Assembly (NCBI GenBank): GCA_010094045.1
Contig: ML986584.1
Coordinates: 186,001 to 250,000 of the forward strand
DNA from: Lojkania enalia
Lineage: Eukaryota; Ascomycota; Dothideomycetes; Pleosporales
Reading direction: 5' to 3'
DNA: 64,000 nt
Shown here in pieces: positions 39,867-51,604 of this stretch; within the stretch, counting starts at the first letter, position 1, and each line of letters starts with the position of its first letter. The notes beneath the pieces were generated by a model. The model was not told where the DNA came from, did not search any database, and worked only from the letters and a program-made list of their open reading frames with translations. A program made the position numbers and the translations under genes.

Positions 39867-41738
39867 ACGTATAGTATAAGCGAGCTAATTACCTAAGTAA
39901 GCTAATTATAATATTAAGACTATCCTAAAATCGCGACTACTTTTTATAAAATATTATACTTTCTTATATTTTATTATATTATATAGTATAGTAGCCTATT
40001 CTTCTATATCTATAGTATTATTTTTATATATCTATAAGTTATATCTAGTCTTATTATACTACCTATAGTACCTTTAAATCAGCTAGCCTCTATTAATATA
40101 TACTTTTTTCCTACTCTTTATTCTATTAGTACGAGTATTATACTCTTTTAGAATAGTTAATCGAGCGTCTTCTTTAATTATTAGGTTACCTTTCTTCTAT
40201 ATATACTTTCTTTTATACGATTAATATTATATAGTAGCCTTATTAGCTGCTTAAAACTTAATAACCTAAATATATAATAATACGTTTTTATATATTATAT
40301 ATATAATACTCTTTATAAACTATTTAAACGCTTCTACTATTAAAATAGATAAACTATCTAAATACTTTTAAATTCTTAATTAAACGTATATAGATTAAGA
40401 TCTAAATTTAATAGAATTACTTAGTATTTTTAACTCTTAAAAAGTATCTTTAACTATAAAGAGTATTAATATATATAGTTAAACTTTAAACTTTAATAGT
40501 ATTATATTTAGATTAAATAGAACTAGACTAGTACTTTAAAAGCTATTTAAGATATTACTCTTTATAATTACTATATTAAAAGCTACTTTAAAGTAGGGTA
40601 AGAACTCGATTTTTATAATATAGTTAATATAACTGCGTATTAGCTGCTTAACTTAGCACCTATACGTAATCTTTAAAGGCGAGAAATAACCTATATCTAA
40701 TAGCTATAATAGATATAATAAATATAGAGGTATATAGAGAGTAATAATATTTTTTTTCTTATAGAGCTGCCTAAATTTAAGCGAGTTATAACTCTTATAA
40801 CTGTTAAGAATTAGCAATTAATATATACTAATAGTATAATCCTTTATATATATATTAAAGTACTTTAACTACTTAATACTAATATTATTTATTGTCTAGC
40901 TATTATTAGTAACCTATATAGCTTAGGTTAGTAGAATATTATCTTCTTTATACTATATAGAGAGGTGGTAGATACTTATAAAGATAATAAAAGATAGTAT
41001 TACCTATCCTATTACGTTAATATCCTAGATAACTATAGTCTACTTATAATTATCTAGTTAGAGCTGCTTTAGTTAATTCTATCTTTTAAAGCTAGTAACT
41101 ACTACTTCTATTAATATTATATTTATTATAAAGCCTAATTTATTAAAATTATATATATCTTTATTAATAATACTATACTTAGCCTTTATATTCTATATAA
41201 GGTAGAACTAACTTTTTATAATCTTAAGATTCTTATATTTAGCTTTTAAATAGTTGTACTTTTAATTAAATTTAACCTTAAGCTTAGATATATATTTAAT
41301 AAAATTCTCTATCTAGTTCTTTCTAACTTAGCTAGTAGAGTATATAGTTAGTAGTAAATTAGCTATATTTTAAATAGTAGTAAGTTATAGTAGAAATTCT
41401 CTTATATCTAGATCTAATATATACTAAATAATTATCTACTTTTTAATCTTATTAAACTTTATTAAATTAGGCTAGTAATTATATTATAGAGCTATTTCTT
41501 ATTTTTATATACTAAGTATACTTTAGAAGATATTATAGATTAATATAATATAACGTATAGTTAGTATTATATCTTATTAAAGAGCTTAGAGTATAAACTA
41601 TATTTTAGCTTCTTTCTAAATTAATTCTATAGTTGTTAATTATAGTATAATATTATAAAGTATAATTATTATAATTTTAGTAGGGTTTTAATATTATAAT
41701 TAGCTCGCTTAGATAATTAGCTCGCTTATACTATATAT
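39867..41738 (-). mobile_element. pogo/Fot1-like DNA transposon, family I, copy C (full length, 1,872 bp)
   Basis: TIRs at both ends with the AGTATAAGCGAG terminus and an inner TCGCGATTTTAG-type border; TA flanks at 39865-39866 and 41739-41740. The length equals copy B. The decayed transposase lies on the minus strand, zinc-knuckle region near 39,990-40,080. It is inserted in the 3' region of the outer G-II element. The equivalent uninterrupted site is visible in the inner copy near 37,100. About 33 bp immediately left of the element (39832-39864) are absent from that site. Confidence 0.88.
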
Positions 41739-42519
41739 TATAAATATTAAGCTATAAATAGACTCTAAAATAGCCTTAAAGGCTACTTTTTTATTCTTCT
41801 TATCCTCTATATATTAGACCGCTGCTTATAGTTTAAAATAGCTCTAGAAGACTAGAAACTCTTTCTTATAATATAAAAGAATCTATAAGTATATTAGTAG
41901 TAAATACTCTACTAATATTAGATATAATTTATATAGGATTATACTTTTTATTTTATAAGATATAAAACTTGTATTTTTTTAATCTTAGAGACTAAAAGGT
42001 AAATATTATATATTATCTATAAGTAAGTATATATATAACCTAAAAGTAGATAATTTAGAAAACTTTTAAAAAGGTTTTAGAAGGTAGATAGAATAGTATA
42101 TTAATTAATTTTACTCTATAAAACGTTAGGAATACTTTAATAATTAATAGTTTTAGAGACGTATAATAATATATATAGAGTAGAAGTTATTATTTAGTTA
42201 AAGAAGCTTAGTTAATAATAATCTAGTAATATACTAAAGCTAGTAAATACTTATTATTATATATAATAAAATTGTAATATTAATAAACTATTATAATAGT
42301 AGTTACTAACTAATATATAGGTTAATTATACTTACTATAAAAACCTTACTTAATATTATATTAATAAATATATCTCTATAAATAACTATATATATTAATT
42401 TTTACTAGTAAATACTTTTTTAAAGAAATTTCTTTATATAAAAACCTATTTATAATAGCTCTAATTCTCTTCTAAACTAGTATAAATAGAGATTATTAGC
42501 TTAAGAGGAGAGGGGGTAG

Positions 42520-42561
42520 TATAATAATATAAAGAAATTGTTCTATAAAAAGCTTTATATA
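42520..42561 (+). repeat. outer G-II 3' LTR, first 42 bp
   Basis: The first 42 bp of a 279-bp LTR, cut by the G-I element. The LTR resumes at 48071. ATATA (42557-42561) is duplicated at 48066-48070. Confidence 0.88.
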
Positions 42562-42763
42562 TATAAAAGTCTTAGCCTATAATTTAGTCCTATTCTTATA
42601 ATATTATAATAGCAGTTACTTTTATATAACCTTATACCTACTTAAACTAAAGTAAGTAAATAATATATATCTTACTACTATATATCTTCTCTTCTCTTTT
42701 TCTAGTTTTAATAATAATAGATTCTTATTATATCTAATTCTATTATATCTTTAAACCTTCTTA
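42562..42763 (+). repeat. G-I copy 2, 5' LTR
   Basis: 202 bp, starts TATAAAAGTCTTAGCC; equal in length to its partner at 47864-48065. Confidence 0.9.
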
Positions 42764-45700
42764 ATTTATTAAAGCTTATATTATACTAAATTCTATCTTA
42801 ACTACTAAATAAACCTACTACTATATAAAGTTATAAACTAAAATAGACTAGTAGAATAAAGATTTAATATAGTAATTATATAGAGATAGTTTACTAAAAT
42901 AGTAGCTGGGCTAGAATATCTAGAGAAAGAAAAGTAGTAATAATAATTTAAAAGAATAAGCTTTTATTAGAAGCTTAAAAAGTAACTAAATAAGTATTTA
43001 GCCTCTAAGAAAAGCATTTCGCTAATTATACTATTAATAACTACTAAGCTTATTTATATAAAAACTATATTTAATAAGCTAGATAAGTTCTAAAAAAATT
43101 ATAAAATATACTCTATTTAGAAAAGTAGTATAAAGACTAAGATCTGTATTAACAGTTTATCTATAAGTTTAATAGATATAATAATAGCAGCCTATATAAT
43201 ATTATTTTATAAGAGTAATATTAGAATATACTTTTAGTTATATAAAAAATATATTATTATAAATATCCTTACTTATAATAAATTCTAGATAATTATAGAT
43301 ATATAATATAATAACCCCTACTATTAGAAATAAGCTAAGATCGAGTTTAAAACTTTAAAATAAGGTAATAAAATCTTTATTAAGTTTCTAGTTAAATATA
43401 ATTATTTCTTTATAAAAGTATTATATAACTCTTACCTAGACTAAATTAAGATATAAGATTTAGAAGAGAAGATTTATTCTAAACTCCGCTAATTAATAAT
43501 TAGTAGTATTAGTAAAGAAGATTTTATATTATATATAACTTTTATATAGAAACTTTATATTCTTAATAACTATCTTAAAATAGCTAAACTCGATAGTACT
43601 TTTATATAGCTTTTTAGTAGGAGGAAGACTAGTTAGATAAGGGACAGCTAGAAATAGCTATTTATACTACTTCTATAACTACAATTATTAGCTACTATTA
43701 ATAATACTATAGACTAAATACTAATAGCTAATTATAAACTTATATAGCGCCTAAATATAAGATTTTAACTACTAGAAAAGATAAGAAATATTATTAAGAA
43801 AGAGTTAAAGGCTTAGAAATAATAGAATATCTATTTTATTTATAAAAATAGGGGTTACTTTATTTAAAGCTATTATTATACTCTATCTAAGAATAGTATA
43901 TAATTTAATTAGACTTATATAATACTACTAGAGTTTATTTAGTATTATAAGAAATATAGAGATATAGCCTAAACTAATAGGATAGGAAAAGTATTACTCT
44001 AAATAGAAGTTAGCGCTTAAAACTATAAAAAGGGTAGGTAAATAAGTAAGTACTAGATAAATTTAATTAATTTTAGATAACTAGTACTTTATTTATAGTT
44101 CTTATACTATTTAATAATACTTTTAGCCTTCTCGCCTTAATAGATAATAGCTATAACTTATATATAATAGTCGAGAAAAGGATTATATAAAAAGCTGGAC
44201 TAGAATACCTCCGCCTTTTAATACTATTAATAGTTTTATTATTTAGTAACTTTTTAGCTAAAATTATTAAAGAGGTAGTTATTATTAACTTATTAGATAT
44301 AGGTAGAAGTTAGGTAGATCTAGATTAGGTATTTACTTATATAGTCTTAAGAATAGAAGGAAATTATAGTATAATCTTAAAACGCTTATAAAGGTAAAAT
44401 AAGAATATAATTATTAACCTAAAAATAGAAATCCTATATATTTATAAAATAGAGGTAATTATATAAAATTAGGAGCTTTAGAAGTAGTAATATATAGCTA
44501 ATATTATTTAAGTCTTAATATATACTTTCTCTATTATAGTAAAATACTATAGAAAACGCCTATAAGATTTTCTTACTAAACTACCCTATATCTTTACTAT
44601 TAGTATAGCCGATATTTAGAAGGCTTTAGAAAATAAGCTAAAGATAAACCCTCGTATAAAACTCTCTAAGGAATATATATAGTAGCTCTATACCTTTAAT
44701 TAATAGAAAGCTAATAAGCTACTACCTTTAAGACTAGAAGTAGACTATATAATTAAGTTAGAAGGGAAAGATAGAAGCCCTCTAAAGATCCCCTTAGATC
44801 CTTTATATAGAATATTATAGGAGATACTTCTTATCCTTTAGAAAACTCTAATAGAGCTTTTTAATAAAGGATTTATTTAGGTTAGCAACTTTCTAGCTAT
44901 AGTACCAGTCCTATTCGTACGAAAACTAGAGGGTAGCTTCTACTTCTATATTAACTACTATACCTTAAACGCTATTATATAGAAAGACTATTACCCTCTA
45001 CCTCTAATCTAAGAAATACTAAATTAAATTAGTTAAGTTAAATAGTTTATAAAACTTAATATTATTATTATATTTAATAAGATCTAAATTAAAGAAGAAG
45101 ATAAGTAGAAGATAGTATTTATAACCTACTATAGTTTATATAAATAGCTAGTTATACTCTTTAACTTTATAAATATTCTAAGTACCTTCTAATAGTATAT
45201 TAATTATATAATCTAGAAGTATTTAGGCGATTTTATCTTAGTATATTTAGATAATATTCTTATATATATAGACAGCTCCCTATAAAACTATTAGTACTAT
45301 ATTAAAGTAATCCTTTAAAAGTTAATAGATACTAGCTTCTAACTTAATATTAATAAATATAAATTTAAAATCTATATAATAAAATATTTTAACTTTATTA
45401 TTAATATAGAAAAAGATATCTAAATAAACTTATAGAAAGTTAAAATAATCTAGGACTAAGAAACGTTTATATTAATTTATAGTATATAGAGCTTTTTAAG
45501 CTTTATAAACTTCTACTACTAGTTTATTAAAGAATTTTCTAAAGTAGTTACTCTACTAATAGTTTTTACCCGAAGGAAATAAAAGAAGAAATAGTTTTAA
45601 CTTAATAATTAGGTACTTATTATCTTTAATTACCTAAAGTAATACTTTATATAAATACTAGTATTAGTCTAATATAACTTTAAAAGAGAAATAATTCTAG

Positions 45701-47863
45701 AGTATAATACTTCTAGCTAGTATACTAGAAGTATATTTCTATAATATAATAATAAAGGAGTTTTATAACCTATTACTTTTATATTAAAGTAAATACTTCT
45801 TATAGAGTATAACTACCTAATCTATAATAAAGAATTACTAGTAGTTATATAATATCTTAAAGAATAGAAGAAATTCTTAAAACTACTTATATACTTTATA
45901 GTTTATATAGATTATTATAATCTAAAATACTTTACTAAAGTATAAAAGTTCTCTAAATATTAAATAAGATAGATAGTATTCTTTATCTAGTTTAACTTCT
46001 AGTTTAAATATAAGCTAGGTAAGCTTAATATTCTAACTAATACTTTTTTATATCGCGATTAGAATCTTTTAAAAGAAGCTAATAATAAATAGATTTAAAG
46101 AAGGATTAGCTAACTTTTTAGACTATCTAATTTTAAAGATAGAGTTTATATAACTTCTATATAAACTAGAAACTAGTATATTAAAGATACTTCTAATAAT
46201 TAGGTAAAGGTAGTTACCCTAAAAAACTCTATATTAGAAGAGGAATCTATAAATAAAGGGGAGTTTATAACTAAAATATTATATAAAAAGTAGTAAATAC
46301 TAATAGAAACTTTATAATAAAATACCTAAGAAAAAAATAAGACGTATATTATACTTCTCTATACTATTAAAGTAGGGAAGAGAATACTTCTAGAAACCCT
46401 CTATTACCTTAGAATTAGCTTATCTAACCTCTTAGTTTTAAGAAATAGATTAATATAGAGAGAATATACTTAAGTTTTTAAGAGCGAGTTATTTTATATA
46501 AAGCTAATCTAAGAAACTTATAACTCTTATTTAGCTAGCTACCCTAATAAGAATATTATAATTAGGTTAATATTATAACGCTACTTTTAGCCTAAAATAG
46601 TAGTAGATATTAAATACTTTATATAAAATTACTATTTTTATAATAGGAATATAGTTTAGTATTTTAGAAAAAAAGGCTTATTATATTCTCTTCTAGTCCC
46701 TAAGAGGGTATAGTTAAAAATTTTAATAGACTATATTATTAACTTACTAAAAACTATATATAATAATAAATATATTCTTATTATTATAGACCGTTTAAAT
46801 AAAAGAGTATTCTTTATTATTATCCTAAACTTTAAAAGTTAAATATTAGCTAATAAGTTTATTAAGTATTTTATAGTATATTATAAGCTCTTATAAGTAA
46901 TAGTTTCTAATAGAGAAGAGTAGTTTATATAAGGTATATAGGTATATATCTATTAAATTCTTAAGATTAAGTAAAGGCTATTAATAGTATACTATCTAGA
47001 GATTAATAGAAGTATAAAATATATAAACTAGCTACTTAAAGAACTTCTCTACTACTATTATAATTACTACTAGAATAACTAGAATTTATAGCTACTACTA
47101 GCTTAAATTACTATTAATATTAAAGATACTTCCTCTATAAGAGTTAGCCTATTCTTTCTTATTTATAGCTATTATCTAAACTTAGAAGAATCTATATAAT
47201 TAGAAGAGGAGCTGTTAATAGAGTAGCCTAAAAACCTTATTTATATAGTAAAATAGATTGTTAATAAATTAAAAGACTACGTTAAATTTATATAAGTAAT
47301 AATAGCCTATATATAATAGTAGTAGTAAAAAATTTATAATTATATAAAGGATCCTATATTATAATACTAATTAGAGGATAAAGTTTAGTTTAATATATAT
47401 AATATTAAGATAGACCTTATAAGAAAAAAAAAGCTTTATAAGCTCTATTAATAATATATAGTTATTAAAACTATTAGATAAAATATATACTAATTAGATA
47501 CTCTATTAGAAATTTATAATATCTTTTATATAATACTATTTCGCTCTATTATTTAAAACCTATTATTAAGTTAAATATAGAATAACTATTAACTAGTATT
47601 AATTAGTATTAGAAATAAAGATAAATAGAAGCTTAAGAAAATCTAAAACGTACGAGTAATTAGTAAAAGAAGAGGTAACCTAAAATAGTAGTTTCTTTAT
47701 AAATAGACTAGTTATACTATACTCTTATAGAACAACTAGAGTAACTATAAAGATATAATCGTTCTAGAAGAATTTAAACAAGATATAGAGCGGAATTTTA
47801 CTAAAAAACTACTTATCTATATAACTTAGTACTAGAAGAAGAAGAGGAGGAGGAGGGGAATAT

Positions 47864-48065
47864 TATAAAGGTCCCAGCCTATAGCTTAGTTCTATTCCTA
47901 TAATACTATAATAGTAGTTACTTTTATATAACTCTATATTTATCTAGACTAAAGTAAGTAAATAATATATATTTTACTACTATATACTTTCTCTTCTCTT
48001 TTTCTAGTTTTAATAATAATAGATTCTTATTATATCTAATTCTATTATATCTTTAGACCTTTTTA
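47864..48065 (+). repeat. G-I copy 2, 3' LTR
   Basis: 202 bp, starts TATAAAGGTCCCAGCC. Less mutated at its start than the 5' copy. Confidence 0.9.
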
Positions 48066-48070
48066 ATATA

Positions 48071-48307
48071 TAATTTTATTTTAAAACTTTTTACTTATCT
48101 TATTCTACCTTTAATTCTACCTCTTTTTCTATCTATATATAATTATATACTCCTTTATAAGTAGTTTAGTAGTTTTTTTATATTCTTTTATATAAGACTT
48201 ATAAGTATTAATAGAATTTCTAGATCTCTAATCCTTTATATACTCTTATATACCTCTAAATAGATTTATACTATATTTAAACCTATTATCTTACCTATAC
48301 TATTATA
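48071..48307 (+). repeat. outer G-II 3' LTR, last 237 bp
   Basis: Continuation of the LTR begun at 42520. It ends ACTATTATA and is followed by the ATTAA duplication. Confidence 0.88.
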
Positions 48308-48312
48308 ATTAA

Positions 48313-49081
48313 TAAACTTTAATTTAACTTTATACTATTAACTTTAATTATTAATATTAACTATTCTATTCTACTATTATTAATATATAATATCTTATAT
48401 TTAAAAAATAGTATAATTTAAAATTATTTTAATAAATAGTAAATTTTTTTAAAAGTAGTTTACTACTAAATTAGCTTATAAAGTACCTATATTAGTAAAG
48501 CCTATACTAGTAAAGTATTACTATTACCCTAAAAGTAAGTTATTATAGATTTTTATTATAATTATATACTAATAAAATATAACTATTATATTTTAATAGA
48601 TTAAATAATATTAAAAAAATATTAAACTCTTTTTTTAAAAACTTTCTTTTTTATAGTTAATTTATAAAATTACTACTATAGTTTAGAAGAATACTTATAG
48701 TAGTAAGATATATTAGTAATAGAATATAATTAAAACTTTTTAAAAGTTTATTAAAATTTTTCTTATTAGATTTTTTAAAGGTATATATTTTTTTTATATA
48801 ATTTATACTATATAATATTAACTATATTAGACTATAATATAAATATAATTTATATAAAGTAGATTACTATCTAAAATAAAAATATATATTTAGTAAAATA
48901 ATACTATAAGAAGTTTAATCTTCTATTAGATTAGAATTATAATTTTTAAATAGTTTTAGGTTTAAAAAAGGCTACTTTAAATAAAACTAGTTCTCTATTA
49001 TAATAATTTATAGTAATAAATATTTAATATATAATATATAATTATTTCCTATAATTATAGAAGAACTTTATAGAGTACCTC
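48313..49081. other. RIP-degraded flank, nothing identifiable
   Basis: The last 770 bp of the AT-rich block. No terminal repeat, coding motif or RNA gene was recognised. Composition changes abruptly at its right end. Confidence 0.6.
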
Positions 49082-49198
49082 TACCTTAACCTTATACCCC
49101 AGTACTAAGAACCCTACCCTAACCTCAACCTCAATGCTAAGAACCCCTACCTAACCTATACCCCAGCGCCAAGAACCCCGAACCCAACCTCAACCTAG
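49082..49198. repeat. degenerate tandem repeat of about 33 bp with CCCTAA-like cores
   Basis: About three and a half units of 32-33 bp. Each has the form TACC(C)TAACCT(C/AT)A, then CCCCAGYGCYAAG or a variant, then AACCC(C). The units start near 49082, 49115, 49148 and 49180. The C-rich strand contains CCCTAACC and AACCCTACCCTAACC runs reminiscent of variant telomeric repeats. It forms the exact boundary between AT-rich and normal sequence. Confidence 0.75.
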
Positions 49199-49655
49199 GT
49201 GAGGTACCATATACCCTATTTACCAGCCTAGTTCTAACACCGGTTACTCCATACAACTTACCTTTTTTGGTATAGTATCTACCTTCATTTTTTTCGACGC
49301 AGCTTCTCCTTCGCAGTCAAAGCTGGGGGGTGTTATGGGGATTTTGGCTAGTCTGCCGAGCTGTATCAGATATCGACGTACGATATCACGGTCGATATCA
49401 CGCCGGATATCACGCTGGATATCAGCTGATATACCCCTTTTTTCATGTACATAAATATGGCCCGCTAGCCATCTTCAATCAACCAGTTCAGCTCCTCATC
49501 TCCCTCCCTAAGACAAGATTCGCATCTCACCACAATATATTTTGGGCGGTGAATGTAGTGCTAAAAGGTGTTTGGGCTCGGTCGTCGTATCCGTGTTGTT
49601 GTATCACGACTAGATGGCTGTTAGTGTCTTTGATGGACGCGTCGTATTTGTAGCT
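49199..49655. other. intergenic sequence next to the RIP block
   Basis: Base composition is normal. Apart from the GATATC array noted separately, nothing is recognised. An open frame at 49330-49653 encodes the repeat in part and looks accidental. Confidence 0.5.
49369..49434. repeat. short tandem repeat with GATATC core, about 12-bp unit
   Basis: Five to six head-to-tail units of the form GATATCACGCYG (variants GATATCGACGTAC, GATATCACGGTC, GATATCAGCT). The palindromic GATATC recurs every 10-13 bp. Confidence 0.85.
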
Positions 49656-49659
49656 CGCT

Positions 49660-50470
49660 CGTGGGATTTCGAGCTCTCCCTGCCGTGGCCGCGACGGTGA
49701 CCCTATAGGTACCAATTCGAGGTGGAGGGACGCATGATGACCTATAGAGGTTTGAGAAGGACCGCTCCCGGGCAGCCTGTTTGGTGTTGTTCTGCTCCTG
49801 GATGCAGTCGACAATGATGTCGAGGGCACGTATCTACGTATCCAGTTGCTGGACCTGCTCTTCACTATTCGAGCAGGCCCGTTGTGGACGGAAGAAGCCA
49901 CTGCCTTAAGTTTTCTGAGTGCTTGCTCGCGGTCTGATTTACGTTAGTTCAGGTTGCACTATCAATTCATGGCGGGTGGACTAACCACGTAATCGCTCTA
50001 GATATGTATCTTCATCGTGTCACGGGATTTATTCAATCTATTGCCGAAGATCTTTGACCGTTCCACATGCTACTCTCTGTCATATGTAAACGAGGCTCGG
50101 GCGGTAGAATGACTCTGCCCAGCAGACCTGAGCTGTGTAGAGATCTTAGCGATCACCCCAATACGTAGCGCTTGCTGCTGTACATTAACCTCGACTAGCT
50201 GTTGAATGCGCTGCATCATATCCTTGTTCTCATGGTCTCTGACAGTTCTCTCTTTGTCCACGAGATATGAGAGCGTGTCAACCGATCACGATTGACTCTT
50301 TTCTTGCCGTTGGCTCGCCTCGGCCATTTCGTCCCATAGCCACTGCATTTCTTCGCACTACTCATTGATCTCCTTCAACATGTCGTCAAAGTCATCTTGA
50401 AGTCCGTGCCAAGATTGGAGTAAGATGAGCGCAGCTGCCTGTGGAAAGTCTCAACACCCGCCATGACATA
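49660..50470 (-). pseudogene. decayed gene for a coiled-coil protein, unidentified
   Basis: On the minus strand several frames hold a consistent helix-forming sequence broken by stops and shifts. From about 50,400 to 50,067 one frame reads DFDDMLKEINE, stop, CEEMQWLWDEMAEASQRQ, then after another stop VDTLSYLVDKERTVRDHE, NKDMMQRIQQLVEVNVQQQA and so on, ending at 50,070. Around 49,770-49,860 another frame reads EEQVQQLD, stop, IRALDIIVDCIQEQNNTKQ. The heptad-like spacing suggests one or two former coiled-coil segments. No catalytic domain is visible and I do not recognise the family. It could be the N-terminal part of a larger lost gene. The lesions include TAG/TGA stops and at least one frameshift. 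Confidence 0.45.
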
Positions 50471-50975
50471 TGTATAGAACTTCTTCTAGTAGACCGGTTG
50501 AAGCCGGCAATCTTAGGCGAATACTTATCTCAACTATATCACTCTAGCAAGCAAAGCAGGCTTCTAAGTCCATGCTGTACCAATCAAATCTGCAGGGGCT
50601 TTTGATGTTATTCTATAACTCCTAGTGTTCGGAATTGCATTTCCCAAACCGGCAAGTGAGTCCATGCCTCTTTTTGGAAGTGGGGTTGCTGACACCGGAT
50701 ATTTCAGGCCTGCTACGCTGACCAACGCGGCGCAGAAGAACAACCACGATGACCAAATGCATGTGTTTCATATGGTTCCAAAGTATATATAATTCAAATT
50801 GTCGGTGGAACACTTAGATGAATGAAAAGCATCCTGTAAGCAGCCATGCGTGTTTTACGCTTTTTCTAATCTGAGTGAAGCACGCTCTGAGGAATTATTC
50901 CCACAATTTTCTTAGACTTTCAAGCTTCTTAACCCATTCGTCCATCAAAGTAAAGACACATACACCCAGCCGAGC
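50471..50975. other. intergenic, presumed promoter side of the GlcG-like gene
   Basis: About 500 bp without a credible gene; small frames on the minus strand (50622-50813) show no domain. No clear TATA box was found; a pyrimidine-rich stretch precedes the ATG at 50976. Confidence 0.5.
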
Positions 50976-51604
50976 ATGGCGCCAAACCCAACCCTATCCC
51001 CGCCGACAACCACAACCCCAACTCTAACTCTTTCGGGAGCCCGCATCGCACTAGCGGCTGCCGAGACGCATGCCTTAGAAATTGGCGTTCCTATGTACTA
51101 TCACTCGAGGACCCACCCGCCTACATCCTCTAATTTTGGCTTAGGAATATCGCAATAGTCGACTCCTCCCTACACCTTCTCGCTTTTACCCGGATGGATA
51201 ATGCAAAACTAACCTCCATAAACATCGCTCTTGACAAGGCTTTCACAGCGGCTGGTCACCGTATCTCTACGTCCTCGTACCGCGAAAATGTGTGGCCTGG
51301 TGGTGTTGCGTTCGGGATCAATAATACGAATAGTGGAAGGTTTTGTACGATAGGTGGTGGTGTACCGATTCTAGATGAAGAAGGAAAGATATTGGGCGCT
51401 ATTGGATGTTCAACGGGAACGCCAGTACAAGATGAGGAGGTGGCAAGTAAAGGACGGGATGCTGTATTAACCATCATGAGAGAGGAGAGATGGGTAGTGG
51501 GAGAAGAGAGAGCGAAGGCAGATGAGAGAAGTAGGAAGAGGAAAAGAGTTAATGGGATAGGTGAACCATCACAACATGTAGATATTGAAGAAATAGTAGC
51601 ATAA
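50976..51604 (+). CDS. GlcG/HbpS-like protein (haem-degrading/DUF336 family), two exons
   Basis: Exons 50976-51094 and 51145-51604 encode 192 residues. The 50-bp intron has a GTACTA donor, CTAAT branch-like site and TTAG acceptor, and splits an ATG codon. Splicing restores the family core: LTLSGARIALAAAETHALE, then GVPMNIAIVDSSLHLLAFTRMD (residues about 37-58), AKLTSINIALDKAFTA, the GGVAFGINN segment, and GGGVPILDEEGKILGAIGCSTG (residues about 111-132). Without splicing the frame stops at 51156. The family (Pfam Haem_degrading) includes bacterial GlcG and the haem-binding HbpS, and fungal members sit near oxidative or catabolic genes; the biochemical role here is unknown. The C-terminal 40 residues (ERAKADERSRKRKRVNG...) form a lysine/arginine-rich extension beyond the domain. 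No signal peptide is seen. Confidence 0.85.

Larger units (their letters stand above)
42562..48065 (+). mobile_element. Ty3/Gypsy LTR retrotransposon (family G-I), copy 2, 5,504 bp, inside a G-II LTR
   Basis: 202-bp LTRs (42562-42763 and 47864-48065) and an ATATA duplication (42557-42561 and 48066-48070). It runs on the plus strand. Gag lies in the first 1.5 kb. RT begins with an LRPEVDY...PLDPLYR-like segment at about 44,735-44,820, with YLDN at 45244-45255. An integrase segment at about 46,600-46,830 reads YCYFYDRNIV...DYI...DRLNKRVFF-like, recognisable as the zinc-binding and first catalytic parts of a Gypsy integrase. A purine tract (about 47834-47860) precedes the 3' LTR. There are many stops throughout; it is dead as written. 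Confidence 0.9.
21160..48307 (+). mobile_element. outer Ty3/Gypsy LTR retrotransposon (family G-II), split by four later insertions
   Basis: A 5-bp duplication ATTAA (21155-21159 and 48308-48312) flanks the whole 27-kb interval. The 5' LTR is 21160-21438 (279 bp). The 3' LTR is 42520-42561 plus 48071-48307 (42 + 237 = 279 bp). Removing the four insertions (25206-30665, 31007-38107, 39867-41738, 42562-48065) and their duplications leaves about 7.19 kb, close to the 7,101-bp inner copy. Plus-strand remnants run gag, then reverse transcriptase with YLDN at 24463-24474, then RNase H (25,000-25,200). The integrase half resumes at 38,108 and continues to a polypurine tract at about 42503-42516, directly before the 3' LTR. 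It differs from the inner copy by two extra segments, about 33 bp at 39832-39864 and about 52 bp near 42,410-42,460. All frames are destroyed by RIP. Confidence 0.9.

Noticed and set aside
1..49081. CRISPR array, prokaryotic insertion sequence or prophage
   Set aside because: The repeats are LTRs, TIRs and RIP products of fungal transposons; there are no regularly spaced identical repeats with unique spacers.
49330..49653. 107-codon plus-strand frame
   Set aside because: Part of it translates the GATATC tandem repeat; no family resemblance.
51194..51604. Separate 136-codon gene starting at MDNAKLTS
   Set aside because: It is exon 2 of the GlcG-like gene; removing the 50-bp intron joins it in frame to 50976-51094 and restores the family core.
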